Below, one piece after another: positions 1 through 7,072 of a stretch of 64,000 nt of DNA. The translations under genes were made by a program, and so were the position numbers. How positions within the stretch are numbered: position 1 is the first letter of the stretch; each line of letters starts with the position of its first letter. A model generated the notes under the pieces. That model ran no database searches. It was given only the letters and a program-made list of their open reading frames with translations, and was not told the origin of the DNA. Source of the DNA: BS750m-G62 sp964577175 (GTDB taxonomy: Bacteria > Planctomycetota > Phycisphaerae > FEN-1346); the NCBI GenBank assembly GCA_964577175.1, contig CAZNYC010000004.1, positions 1 through 64,000 on the forward strand, given 5' to 3'.

Positions 1-2
1 TC

Positions 3-602
3 GGCGTGGGACTGACGGCGTTCTATCTGTTCTTCTTCCTGATGAACTTCGACCGGATCGTCGGGGCGGTCAACCGCCGCCTCCCGGGCAAGTACAGGCC
101 GCGCATCGAGGACGTGGTCGGAAAGATCGACGCCGCCGTCAGCGCCTTCCTCCGCGGCCGCATCGTCGTCTGCCTCGCCGTGGGCGTGCTGACGGCCGGG
201 GGCCTGGCCATCGTCGGCGTGCCGTACTGGTACCTCATCGGCGTGGCGACGGGCGTGGCCGGCGTGGTGCCGTACCTGCCGATCTTCGTCGGCCTCGTGC
301 CGGCGATGCTGGTGGCGTGGTTCGACGCGGGCAGCGCGTGGGCGGTGGGCGGCACCGCGGCGGTCTTCATCATCGTCCAGACGCTGGAGGGCTGGGTCCT
401 GACGCCGTTCATCCAGGGCCGCGCCGTCGGCCTGCACCCGGTCACGCTGATGGTGGCGCTGCTGGCGGGGTACGAGGTGTTCGGCCTGTTCGGCCTCATC
501 GCCGCCGTCCCGCTCGCCTCGACCGTGAAGATCCTGACCAAGGAGTTCGTGCTTCCGAAGGTGGATGAACTGGCCCGTGAAAAGCCCACCGAGGAAACCT
601 GA
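3..602 (+). CDS. AI-2E family permease, 3' part
   Basis: The reading frame is open to the left window edge, so only the C-terminal ~200 residues are present. It resembles the AI-2E/PerM family (YdiK, TqsA): polytopic inner-membrane proteins that export small molecules or, in some bacteria, sodium. Visible hydrophobic segments include the run around VCLAVGVLTAGGLAIVGV, a glycine-rich pair of helices with VVPYLPIFVGLVPAMLVAW, and a C-terminal segment ending GLIAAVPLASTVKIL. The stretch from the WVLTPFIQG region through the last helix is typical of the family's conserved end. Substrate cannot be told from sequence. It ends in a charged cytoplasmic tail and overlaps the next small gene by 38 bases, which suggests translational coupling. 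Confidence 0.85.
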   Translation, partial: GVGLTAFYLFFFLMNFDRIVGAVNRRLPGKYRPRIEDVVGKIDAAVSAFLRGRIVVCLAVGVLTAGGLAIVGVPYWYLIGVATGVAGVVPYLPIFVGLVPAMLVAWFDAGSAWAVGGTAAVFIIVQTLEGWVLTPFIQGRAVGLHPVTLMVALLAGYEVFGLFGLIAAVPLASTVKILTKEFVLPKVDELAREKPTEET

Positions 603-705
603 CGGCCGGCGGCGCTGGCCGATGGTCCTCGCCGCCGTCGCCTACGCGGCGTGGGTGGGGTACCTGCTTGTGCTGGCGGCGCTCGATCGCCTGGGTTCCT
701 TTTAG
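565..705 (+). CDS. Small single-pass membrane protein (46 aa)
   Basis: A 46-residue frame begins at an ATG inside the end of the permease gene, in another frame, and runs past it. It has a basic N-terminus (KSPPRKPDGRRRW) followed by one hydrophobic helix (VLAAVAYAAWVGYLLVLAAL) and a short tail. A basic head followed by a helix predicts an N-in single-pass membrane protein. No family is recognised. The coding case rests on the clean positive-inside layout, the overlap with the permease and a hairpin repeat just after its stop. It could be an accessory subunit of the permease, but that is inference. No strong ribosome binding site is visible, consistent with coupling to upstream translation. 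Confidence 0.5.
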   Translation: MNWPVKSPPRKPDGRRRWPMVLAAVAYAAWVGYLLVLAALDRLGSF

Positions 706-723
706 CCGCGACCCGAAGGGGAA

Positions 724-750
724 CGCGGCGGGTCCGGGAACCCGCCGCGC
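724..750. repeat. Hairpin repeat, family 1
   Basis: Inverted repeat with arms CGCGGCGGG and CCCGCCGCG around a short variable loop. It lies just after the small membrane protein gene and is one of many copies of the same hairpin in the window. Confidence 0.7.
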
Positions 751-787
751 GGAAGGGCCTCGGTAGCACGTCACGAAGGACGAGACG

Positions 788-1255
788 GTGCCGGACTTAA
801 GCGAGATCGACCGCGAAACCGTCGAGGAGGCGGTCCGCATCTACCTGGAGGAGGCCTACGGCGAGCGCGAACCGCCGCCGCGGGTGCAGGAGCGGCTCGA
901 ATGGCCGGAGGGCGAGACGCTGGCCGACCTCGCCGCCGGCGACGCCTTCGAGCGGACGCCCCGCGAGGCCCCGCCGGAGGCGTGCACCCATCTGCGCCTC
1001 CGCCTGGGCAACCCGCGGTACCCGCATATGAAGTTCGGCCTGGACCGCGTCCCGGAGACGGGCGACTGGATCCTGACGGTCGATTCGCACGACGAGATGC
1101 TGACCGAGGCCGCCACGCCCGCCGAACGCGAGGCCGTCGACGCCATCATCCGGGGCAACGCCGACATCAAGGGCCGGATCGAGCGGCGATGGACCCAGGC
1201 CGGGCTGCCGACGTTCGAGCAGTACATCCGCGATCGCCTGCCGGGCAAGGGCTGA
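788..1255 (+). CDS. Conserved-looking hypothetical protein (155 aa)
   Basis: The frame starts at a GTG preceded by an AGGA-type ribosome binding site (AAGGAC about 8 bases upstream). The protein is soluble, with no signal peptide or membrane segment, and strongly acidic in its N-terminal third (residues 5-50, many E and D). A middle part with THLRLRLGNPRYPHMKFGL and DWILTVDSHDEML reads like a small alpha/beta fold, and the C-terminal part is charged and probably helical. I do not recognise a family. It stands alone between the permease pair and the kinase genes and its role is unknown. Confidence 0.7.
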   Translation: MPDLSEIDRETVEEAVRIYLEEAYGEREPPPRVQERLEWPEGETLADLAAGDAFERTPREAPPEACTHLRLRLGNPRYPHMKFGLDRVPETGDWILTVDSHDEMLTEAATPAEREAVDAIIRGNADIKGRIERRWTQAGLPTFEQYIRDRLPGKG

Positions 1256-1361
1256 AGCGAGCGGCGATCGGCACGCCTTCCGAGCCCGCCGCGGAAGCGG
1301 CGGGGCATCACAACCCGGCGTGGCACGTGTCAAGGCAGACGGCGATGACCGGACGCCAGCG

Positions 1362-1479
1362 CTACAACGCTAACTTGTGGGCGGCGGGTCTCCGCAGGCG
1401 CCGCGCAGCCCTGAAAAGGCCGTTTCGAGCGCGGTGGGTGCGGAGACCCACCGCGCAAATGGCCGACTTGGCGTTGTAG
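1362..1479. mobile_element. MITE-like element with terminal inverted repeats, copy A
   Basis: The ends are CTACAACGCTAA (left) and TTGGCGTTGTAG (right), an imperfect inverted pair. Between them lie two family-1 hairpins (about 1379-1406 and 1429-1456) separated by a spacer containing GAAAAGGCCGTTTCGA. The same arrangement recurs at 27681-27810 and 53320-53449. It has no coding capacity, so a non-autonomous element mobilised in trans is the best reading. Confidence 0.6.
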
Positions 1480-1535
1480 GCTTAGCGCGCCCGGTTCGAA
1501 CGGCGTATGCGATGTTCTTGCGAGATGAAGTGGCC

Positions 1536-3170
1536 ATGCACCGCCTCCGACTGACCACGAAACTCCTGCTCTACGTCGTGGCGTGCGCGCTGGTCGTGGC
1601 GGCGCTCACGGTCTGGCTGTACCGGGCGGCCGATACGGCGTGGGAGCGGGCGTTCGCGGCGACGGCGGGCGGCCTGGCCACCGTGCTGCTCGTCCTGGTG
1701 GGCATCTTCATTCGGCACCAGTTGGCCCGTCCGCTGCACACCCTGGCGCGGGCGGCCGAGGACCTGGGCGAGGGGAACCTCGACGCCGAGATCGACGTCC
1801 GCAGCCGCGACGAGGTCGGCGAACTCGCCGACGCGTTCCGCGACATGGCCGGCCACCTCCGCCAGATGTACGAGGAACTCGAGCACCGAGTCGCCGAGCG
1901 GACGGCCGAACTCTCCGAGACCACCGAGTTCCTCGATTCGGTCTTGAACTCCGCCACCGAGTACGCCATCATCGCCACCGATACCACGTGGCGCATCCTG
2001 ACGTTCAACGAGGGGGCGCGGCGGATGTTCGGCTACGAGCCGGAGGACATCCTGGGCCGGCCGGTGTCGCGGCTCCTGCCGCCGGAGGACGTCGCGCGCC
2101 AGGTCCCGCTCGTGGTCGAGCGCCAGTTGCGGATTCACGGCCGCCACGAGGGCGAGGGGACCCGTCTCCGGAAGAACGGCTCGCGGTTTCCCGTCCGGAC
2201 GGTCACCACCCGCCGCACCGGGCCGGGGGGCGAACCCATCGGCTATACCATCATCTGCCGCGACGTCACCGCGAGCCGCCGGCTCCAGCAGCAGTTGCGC
2301 GAGTACACCGACCGGCTGGAGGAGAAGGTGGCGGAGCAGACGGCGGAACTGCGGCAGGCGAACGAGGAACTCCGCCGGACCAGCCGCCTGAAGTCGCAGT
2401 TCCTGGCCAACATGAGCCACGAACTCCGTACCCCCTTGAACGCCATCCTGGGCTTCGCCGAGGCGATACGCGACGGCCTGGCCGGCCCGGCCACCGACGA
2501 GCAGCGCGAGTTCGCCGGCGACATCCACCAGGCCGGGCAGCAACTGCTCCAGATGATCAACGACATCCTCGACTTCACGAAACTGGAGTCCGGGGCGATG
2601 GACCTGCGGCTGGCGCCGATCGACCTGGCCGGTCTCATCGACGAAACGCTGCGGGTGGCCCGCGGGCTGGCGCGCCGGCGGGGGGTGGAGGTGACGGCCG
2701 AGATCGCGCCCCGGCCGCTCGAACTCACCGCCGACGCCATGAAACTGAAGCAGGTCCTCTACAACCTGCTCTCCAACGCCATCAAGTTCTCGGAGCACGG
2801 GGGACGCGTGGCCGTCCGCGCCGTCCTCGAAAAGGAGATCGTCCGCCTCCAGGTCGCCGATGCGGGGACCGGCATCGCCCCGGAGGACCTGGCCACCGTC
2901 TTCGAGGAATTCGCGCAGGTGGATTCCTCTCTCACCCGCAAGCACGAGGGCACGGGCCTCGGCCTGGCGCTGACCCGCCGGCTGGTCGAACTGCACGGCG
3001 GCCGCATCGAGGTCGAAAGCGACCTCGGGCGCGGCACGACGTTCACCGTCACCCTCCTCAGGGACCTCGTGACCGAGGCCGAACAGAAGGCCGCCCGCCG
3101 GGGCGAGGCGCCGCCCCGGCCCGGCGTCATTCTCGATAACGAAGCCCACGGGGAACGCGATGACCGATGA
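1536..3170 (+). CDS. Membrane-bound sensor histidine kinase (HAMP-PAS-HisKA-HATPase)
   Basis: Senses a signal and phosphorylates a response regulator. Starting at the ATG of MHRLRLTTK, residues ~7-30 and ~40-62 are membrane helices with a very short loop between them, so the signal is probably read in or near the membrane or by the PAS domain. A HAMP linker (~63-115), a coiled coil, a PAS domain (~130-245), a second coiled coil, and HisKA follow. The phospho-acceptor is H295 in SHELRTPL. The ATPase domain has an N box (NLLSNAIKFS) and G boxes (DAGTGIAPED, GTGLGLAL). An alternative start 24 bases upstream (MFLRDEVA) is possible. The stop overlaps the start of the next kinase, so the two are co-translated. 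Upstream is a MITE-like element and not a recognisable promoter. Confidence 0.9.
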   Translation: MHRLRLTTKLLLYVVACALVVAALTVWLYRAADTAWERAFAATAGGLATVLLVLVGIFIRHQLARPLHTLARAAEDLGEGNLDAEIDVRSRDEVGELADAFRDMAGHLRQMYEELEHRVAERTAELSETTEFLDSVLNSATEYAIIATDTTWRILTFNEGARRMFGYEPEDILGRPVSRLLPPEDVARQVPLVVERQLRIHGRHEGEGTRLRKNGSRFPVRTVTTRRTGPGGEPIGYTIICRDVTASRRLQQQLREYTDRLEEKVAEQTAELRQANEELRRTSRLKSQFLANMSHELRTPLNAILGFAEAIRDGLAGPATDEQREFAGDIHQAGQQLLQMINDILDFTKLESGAMDLRLAPIDLAGLIDETLRVARGLARRRGVEVTAEIAPRPLELTADAMKLKQVLYNLLSNAIKFSEHGGRVAVRAVLEKEIVRLQVADAGTGIAPEDLATVFEEFAQVDSSLTRKHEGTGLGLALTRRLVELHGGRIEVESDLGRGTTFTVTLLRDLVTEAEQKAARRGEAPPRPGVILDNEAHGERDDR

Positions 3171-4647
3171 GGCCGAACAGGTAGGCGGCAAGATCCTCGT
3201 CGTCGACGACTACGCCGCCAACGTCAAACTCCTGGAGCGGAATCTCCAGGCCGCCGGCTACGGGACCGTCGTCGCGTACGACGGCCAGCAGGCCCTGGAG
3301 CAGGTCGCCGCCGAGAAGCCCGACCTGGTGCTCCTCGACATCATGATGCCGAAGATCGACGGCTTCGAGGTCTGCCGCCGCCTCCGCGCCGACGAGGCCA
3401 CCGCCGTCATCCCCGTCATTATGGTGACGGCCTTGAAGGAGACCGAGGACCGCATCCGCGGCCTGGAGGCGGGGGCCGACGACTTTATCTCCAAGCCGTT
3501 CGACCGCGCCGAACTGCTGGCCCGCGTCAAGAGCCTGCTCCAGGTCAAGTATTACCGGTCGATGCTGGCCGAACGCGAGAAGTTCCACGCCGTCATCCAG
3601 GACCTCTCGCACGGCATCGTCATCACCGACGGGCAGTGGCGGGTGGAGACCGTCAGCCGGCGGGCCGCCGACCTCCTCGAACGAACCGACGAGGACCTCA
3701 CCGGCCGGAACCTGGCCGAGGTGCTCGATGGGTTTACGGTGGAACCGTCGCTCGATGCCCTTCGCCAGTCGACCGCGGAGGCCGTGACGGTGGAACTGGC
3801 GCAGGAGAGCCGCCGGCCCCCCCGGTACCTGGCCGGCCGGTACACCCGCATCGTCGGGCCCCGCGGAAGGCTGCACAACGCGGCCCTGGTGTTCCGGGAC
3901 ATCAGCGAGATGCGCCGCAAGGAGAAACTGAAACGCGATTTCCTTCTGCTCATCAGCCACAAACTCAAGACGCCCATCACGGTGGCCAGCGGGTATCTCA
4001 GCCTCATCGACCAGGGCAAGTACGGCGACGTGCCGGATGCCGTGGCCGAGTCGGTGCGAATTTCGCTGGCGAAGATCAAGGAACTCTCGGACCTCGTGGA
4101 GAAGGTCCTCTCGTACGCGGGCCTGACGGCGACGGAATTGGAACGGGCCGGCCAACTCGTGCCGCTGGGCGACCTCGTCGGCCGCATCCGCGACGGCATC
4201 GCGGAGCGGTACCCCGACCGCCAGGTCGCGTGGTCCATCGATGTGCCCGAGGACCTGCCCCGTGCCCGTGCGCCGGAGGAACTGCTGGCCATCGTCGTCG
4301 ACAACCTGCTCGACAATGCCGTCAAGTTCGCCGACAAGACGCCCGCCGAGGTGGACATCGGCGTGCGGGAAGTCGAGAACCGGTGGCTCGAGGTCTCCGT
4401 CTGCGACAACGGCCCCGGTGTGCCCATGGCCCAGCGGGAGCAGATCTTCTCGGCCTTCTCACAACTCGACGAGGATTTCACCGGGAACATTGCGGGGATC
4501 GGGCTCGGCCTCACGACCGCGCAGCGCCTGGTGGGATCGTGGGGCGGGACCATCAACTACGGGTCGACGATCGGGGAAGGGTCGCGGTTCTACTTCACCG
4601 TGCCGTCGGAGTTCAGCCCGCCGCAGGAGGTGCCGGAGGGGCGGTGA
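3160..4647 (+). CDS. Response regulator-PAS-histidine kinase hybrid
   Basis: Cytoplasmic phosphorelay protein of 495 residues. An N-terminal receiver domain (~10-125) has the phosphorylatable D60 in LVLLDIMMP and the conserved KPF lysine. A PAS-like segment (~140-255) follows, then a HisKA region with H267 in ISHKLKTPI, and an HATPase domain (NLLDNAVKFA, DNGPGVP, GIGLGL). The usual SHELRTP motif is altered: E is K and R is K, which may change autokinase or phosphatase balance. The gene overlaps the preceding membrane kinase by 11 bases. The likely scheme is that the membrane kinase phosphorylates D60 here, with output through H267, but partners are not provable from sequence. Confidence 0.9.
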   Translation: MTDEAEQVGGKILVVDDYAANVKLLERNLQAAGYGTVVAYDGQQALEQVAAEKPDLVLLDIMMPKIDGFEVCRRLRADEATAVIPVIMVTALKETEDRIRGLEAGADDFISKPFDRAELLARVKSLLQVKYYRSMLAEREKFHAVIQDLSHGIVITDGQWRVETVSRRAADLLERTDEDLTGRNLAEVLDGFTVEPSLDALRQSTAEAVTVELAQESRRPPRYLAGRYTRIVGPRGRLHNAALVFRDISEMRRKEKLKRDFLLLISHKLKTPITVASGYLSLIDQGKYGDVPDAVAESVRISLAKIKELSDLVEKVLSYAGLTATELERAGQLVPLGDLVGRIRDGIAERYPDRQVAWSIDVPEDLPRARAPEELLAIVVDNLLDNAVKFADKTPAEVDIGVREVENRWLEVSVCDNGPGVPMAQREQIFSAFSQLDEDFTGNIAGIGLGLTTAQRLVGSWGGTINYGSTIGEGSRFYFTVPSEFSPPQEVPEGR

Positions 4648-4660
4648 CGACTTCAGGGTC

Positions 4661-4692
4661 CGGATTTCAGATTTGGGATCTCCGATTTGACA
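4661..4692. repeat. Low-complexity GATTT repeat
   Basis: Short AT-richer stretch with repeated ATTTCAGATTTGGGAT-like units between two convergent genes. A similar degenerate tract (AATGCCAAATGCC units) lies near 58610-58640. Function unknown. Confidence 0.35.
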
Positions 4693-4702
4693 TCCCATCG
4701 CC

Positions 4703-5497
4703 TCACCCGCCCCCAAGCGCCTTCTCCATCACCACGCTCTTGCCCTCGCGGCGGACGTCGTCCACGGCGGCCGCCTCGCGCAGGGCGGCCGGGGCGGATG
4801 CCTCCGGCCCGAGGTGGTCGTCCAGAAACGCCTCCGCCGCCGGCGCCAGCGGATCGACCGTCACCCGCAACCGGTTTGCCTCCACCGTCATGGTCATCCG
4901 GACCAGCCGCGAGCCGCCGCATTCGCACGCCAGGTCGCCGGCGGCCTCGACGAGGTCCAACAGGTGCTCGCGGAGGGTCTCGACGGTCCCGGTCGCCAGG
5001 TCCGTCTGCTGGTACAGGGCCCGCGCCAGGGCGTTGGGGACCTTCAGGTCCTCCAGCGCGCCGGAGGGTTCGACGGCCAGGCGGACCTGTTCGCTGCGGT
5101 CTCCGGGGGCGTGGGCGGCGGCGTCCAGGCATGCTTGGAGCCGCTCGACGAGCGCATCGGGCGTGAACGGTTTCGTGAGGTACTCATCCGCCCCGGTCCG
5201 GAAGGCGGTCCGCCGCTTGGGCCGGCGGTCGAGCGCCGTGAGAATGAGGATGGGGATGGGGCACGTCTCGGGCGACGACTTCAGGCGCCGGCAGACCTCG
5301 TACCCGCCGATGACGGGGAGCATGAGGTCGAGGATGATGGCGTCGGGCGGCTGCTCGGCGACGCGGTCGAGGGCCTCCCGGCCGTCGGCCGCCTGCACGG
5401 GTTCGAAGTCGAACGCTCGCAGGACGTCGGCGAGCAGGTTGTTCATGTCCGGCTCGTCCTCGACGACGAGCACGCGCGGTCGGTTGTCGGTCGGCAT
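4703..5497 (-). CDS. Response regulator with degenerate anti-sigma-kinase-like C-terminus
   Basis: The 264-residue protein begins with a complete receiver domain (~8-122): acidic pair E13/D14, phospho-acceptor D57 in AIILDLMLP, and the lysine of TKPF. The C-terminal half is not a DNA-binding domain. Its pattern (LREHLLDLVEAAGDLAC, then MTMTVEANRLRVTVDP, AEAFLDDHLGPE, and a final VDDVRREGKSVVMEKAL) follows the layout of RsbW/SpoIIAB-type HATPase domains, but the ATP-binding N and G boxes are not intact. It may act by protein-protein binding, like partner-switching regulators. It is divergent from the DAHP synthase leader and convergent with the two kinases. No clear ribosome binding site precedes the ATG. 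Confidence 0.8.
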   Translation of the reverse strand: MPTDNRPRVLVVEDEPDMNNLLADVLRAFDFEPVQAADGREALDRVAEQPPDAIILDLMLPVIGGYEVCRRLKSSPETCPIPILILTALDRRPKRRTAFRTGADEYLTKPFTPDALVERLQACLDAAAHAPGDRSEQVRLAVEPSGALEDLKVPNALARALYQQTDLATGTVETLREHLLDLVEAAGDLACECGGSRLVRMTMTVEANRLRVTVDPLAPAAEAFLDDHLGPEASAPAALREAAAVDDVRREGKSVVMEKALGGG

Positions 5498-5600
5498 ACG
5501 GAGAATTCGCTCGCGGTTCGTGGCCCCTTGTTACCATACGCTCGGCGGCGAGCGGGAGCAAGGGTTTCGTCAAAGATAGGCTGTTTTCGACACACGCTGC

Positions 5601-5628
5601 TTGACAAGCGCTCCCACTCGCGTACACT
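5601..5628 (+). promoter_or_regulatory. Sigma-70-type promoter of the DAHP synthase leader
   Basis: TTGACA (5601-5606), a 16-base spacer and TACACT (5623-5628). The -35 box is a perfect consensus match. Transcription would start near 5635 and include the leader peptide frame at 5662. Confidence 0.65.
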
Positions 5629-5661
5629 TACAGCACGAGGCAAGCGAAAGGCCGATACCCT

Positions 5662-5778
5662 ATGAGGCACCAGGGCCGAATCATCCCGGTGGGCGACGTG
5701 TCCGCCCGGCCTGCGCCGGCGGCGGGATGGTTCTGGTTCTATGTCGGCTTCGGGCACTGGGCCCGCGCCTTGCCTTAG
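5662..5778 (+). CDS. Aromatic-amino-acid-rich leader peptide (38 aa)
   Basis: A short frame that begins 27 bases after the predicted transcription start, with GAAAGG 10 bases before its ATG. Residues 23-33 read WFWFYVGFGHW: three Trp, three Phe and one Tyr in eleven codons. Such codon runs are the sensing device of classical amino-acid attenuators (trp and phe leader peptides of Proteobacteria). The stop codon at 5776-5778 lies 22 bases before a terminator stem, and the downstream gene makes the first enzyme of aromatic biosynthesis. Ribosome stalling on the Trp/Phe/Tyr codons when charged tRNA is short would control read-through. The peptide itself probably has no other function. Confidence 0.8.
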   Translation: MRHQGRIIPVGDVSARPAPAAGWFWFYVGFGHWARALP

Positions 5779-5814
5779 CGCTGCCGCGCGTCGAACGGTC
5801 AAGGCTCCGGGCCC
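5759..5814 (+). promoter_or_regulatory. Predicted antiterminator pairing
   Basis: GGGCCCG (5759-5765) can pair with CGGGCCC (5808-5814), and GCCTT (5767-5771) with AAGGC (5801-5805). That is 12 base pairs with one small internal loop, and it removes the left arm of the terminator. The upstream arm lies inside the leader peptide, 16 or more bases after the WFWFY codons, so a ribosome stalled there leaves it free, while a ribosome at the stop codon covers it. Confidence 0.65.
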
Positions 5815-5833
5815 CGCGGTCCGGAGCCTTTTT
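5801..5833 (+). terminator. Rho-independent terminator (attenuator)
   Basis: Perfect 10-base inverted repeat AAGGCTCCGG / CCGGAGCCTT with a 10-base loop, ending in a run of five T at 5829-5833. It lies between the leader peptide and the DAHP synthase gene, the position expected of an attenuator. Confidence 0.85.
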
Positions 5834-5879
5834 CAATGCCACTCCGGACCCGAGGCCTCGAGCGAACAGGAGGAGGCGC

Positions 5880-6893
5880 ATGATCGTGGTCATGGAACCC
5901 GGTGCAACCAAAGCGGAGATTCAGCACGTGGTCGATCGCGTGCAGGCGATGGGTCTCGTGCCCCATCGCATCCAGGGAACCCAGCGGACCGTCGTCGCCT
6001 GCATCGGCGACGAGCGGTTCAAGGCGCCCGAGCAACTGGCCGTGGCGCCGGCCGTGGAGAAGGTCCTGCCCGTCCTGGTGCCCTACAAGATCGCCTCGCG
6101 CGAGACGAAGCCCGAACCGACGGTCGTCCCGCTGGGGCGGGGGACGGTGGGCGGCACGGCGGTAGGGCTGATCGCCGGCCCGTGCGCCGTTGAGGACCGC
6201 ACGATGCTGCTCGAGACCGCCCAGGCCGTCCGCGAAGCCGGAGCCGTGGCCCTCCGCGGCGGGGCGTTCAAGCCGCGGACCGGGCCGTACTCCTTCCAGG
6301 GCCTGGGCGAGGAGGGCCTCGAATACCTGGCCGAGGCCCGCGAGGCGACCGGCCTGGCCGTCGTCACGGAGGTGATGGCCCCCGAGCACGTGCCGCTGGT
6401 CGCCCGCTACGCCGACGTGCTCCAGATCGGCACGCGGAACATGCAGAACTTCATGCTCCTGGCCGCCGCCGGCGAGAGCGAGCAGGCGGTGCTGCTGAAG
6501 CGCGGCATGAGCGCCACGCTGGAGGAGTTCCTCCTGGCCGCCGAGTACGTTCTTGCGAGCGGCAACAGCCGGGTCATCCTGTGCGAGCGGGGCATCCGCA
6601 CGTTCGAGCGGGCCACGCGGGCCACGTTCCCCGCCGCCGCCGTCCCCGCCCTGAAGGGCATGACCCACCTGCCGGTCATCGCCGACCCGAGCCACGCCAC
6701 CGGCCGGGCGGACCTGGTGGAGGCGGTCAGCCGGGCCGCCGTTGCGGCCGGCGCCGATGGCCTGATCATCGAGGTCCATCCGGACCCTGAGACGGCCATG
6801 GTGGACGGGGCGCAGTCGATTACGCCCGAGGCCCTCGGCCGCCTCGTCGCCTCGTGCCGCAAGGTCGCCGAGGCCGTCGGCAGGACGCTGTAA
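5880..6893 (+). CDS. aroF: 3-deoxy-7-phosphoheptulonate synthase (DAHP synthase, type I-beta)
   Basis: Condenses phosphoenolpyruvate with erythrose 4-phosphate, the first step of the shikimate pathway, in the cytoplasm. The start is fixed by a strong AGGAGG ribosome binding site a few bases before the ATG. Residues 1-70 (IVVMEPGATKAEIQHVVDRV...) are the ferredoxin-like domain that gives feedback control in the Thermotoga-type enzyme. The barrel follows with GPCAVE, GGAFKPRTGPYSFQG, LLKRGMSATLEEF and DPSHATGR, all active-site blocks of this family. At 337 residues the length is normal. The preceding 280 bases carry a promoter, a Trp/Phe/Tyr leader peptide and a terminator, so expression is probably controlled by attenuation as well as by the regulatory domain. 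Confidence 0.95.
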   Translation: MIVVMEPGATKAEIQHVVDRVQAMGLVPHRIQGTQRTVVACIGDERFKAPEQLAVAPAVEKVLPVLVPYKIASRETKPEPTVVPLGRGTVGGTAVGLIAGPCAVEDRTMLLETAQAVREAGAVALRGGAFKPRTGPYSFQGLGEEGLEYLAEAREATGLAVVTEVMAPEHVPLVARYADVLQIGTRNMQNFMLLAAAGESEQAVLLKRGMSATLEEFLLAAEYVLASGNSRVILCERGIRTFERATRATFPAAAVPALKGMTHLPVIADPSHATGRADLVEAVSRAAVAAGADGLIIEVHPDPETAMVDGAQSITPEALGRLVASCRKVAEAVGRTL

Positions 6894-6911
6894 CTTGACC
6901 CTCCCTTGCCG

Positions 6912-6978
6912 TGTGGCCCGGCCGGCTTGTCCAGCCGGGAGGACAGACCACCCGGCCGGACAAGCCGGCCGGGCCACA
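6912..6978. repeat. Long hairpin repeat, family 2 type
   Basis: Perfect 21-base inverted repeat (6912-6932 with 6958-6978) around a 25-base loop, containing GGCTTGTCC and GGACAAGCC at the inner ends. A degenerate copy lies at 41398-41473. It could also act as a transcription stop for the DAHP synthase gene, but no T run follows. Confidence 0.7.
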
Positions 6979-7072
6979 TAGGGCGACGGTGCGCACCGCG
7001 ATGGGGCGAAAGACATGCTCTCGCAACAGCGGGGATGGGCCCAGGTGCCTGGCACCATTGGCGCTCGCGGCG

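Noticed and set aside
23..769. Long open frames on the strand opposite the permease and many other genes
   Set aside because: High-GC DNA keeps reverse frames open; they have Arg/Pro-rich compositions, no ribosome binding sites and no recognisable domains, and lie fully over real genes.
5601..5879. In-frame N-terminal extension of DAHP synthase to 5601
   Set aside because: The strong AGGAGG site before 5880, the family's normal start (IVVMEPGAT) and the leader/terminator structure all place the start at 5880.
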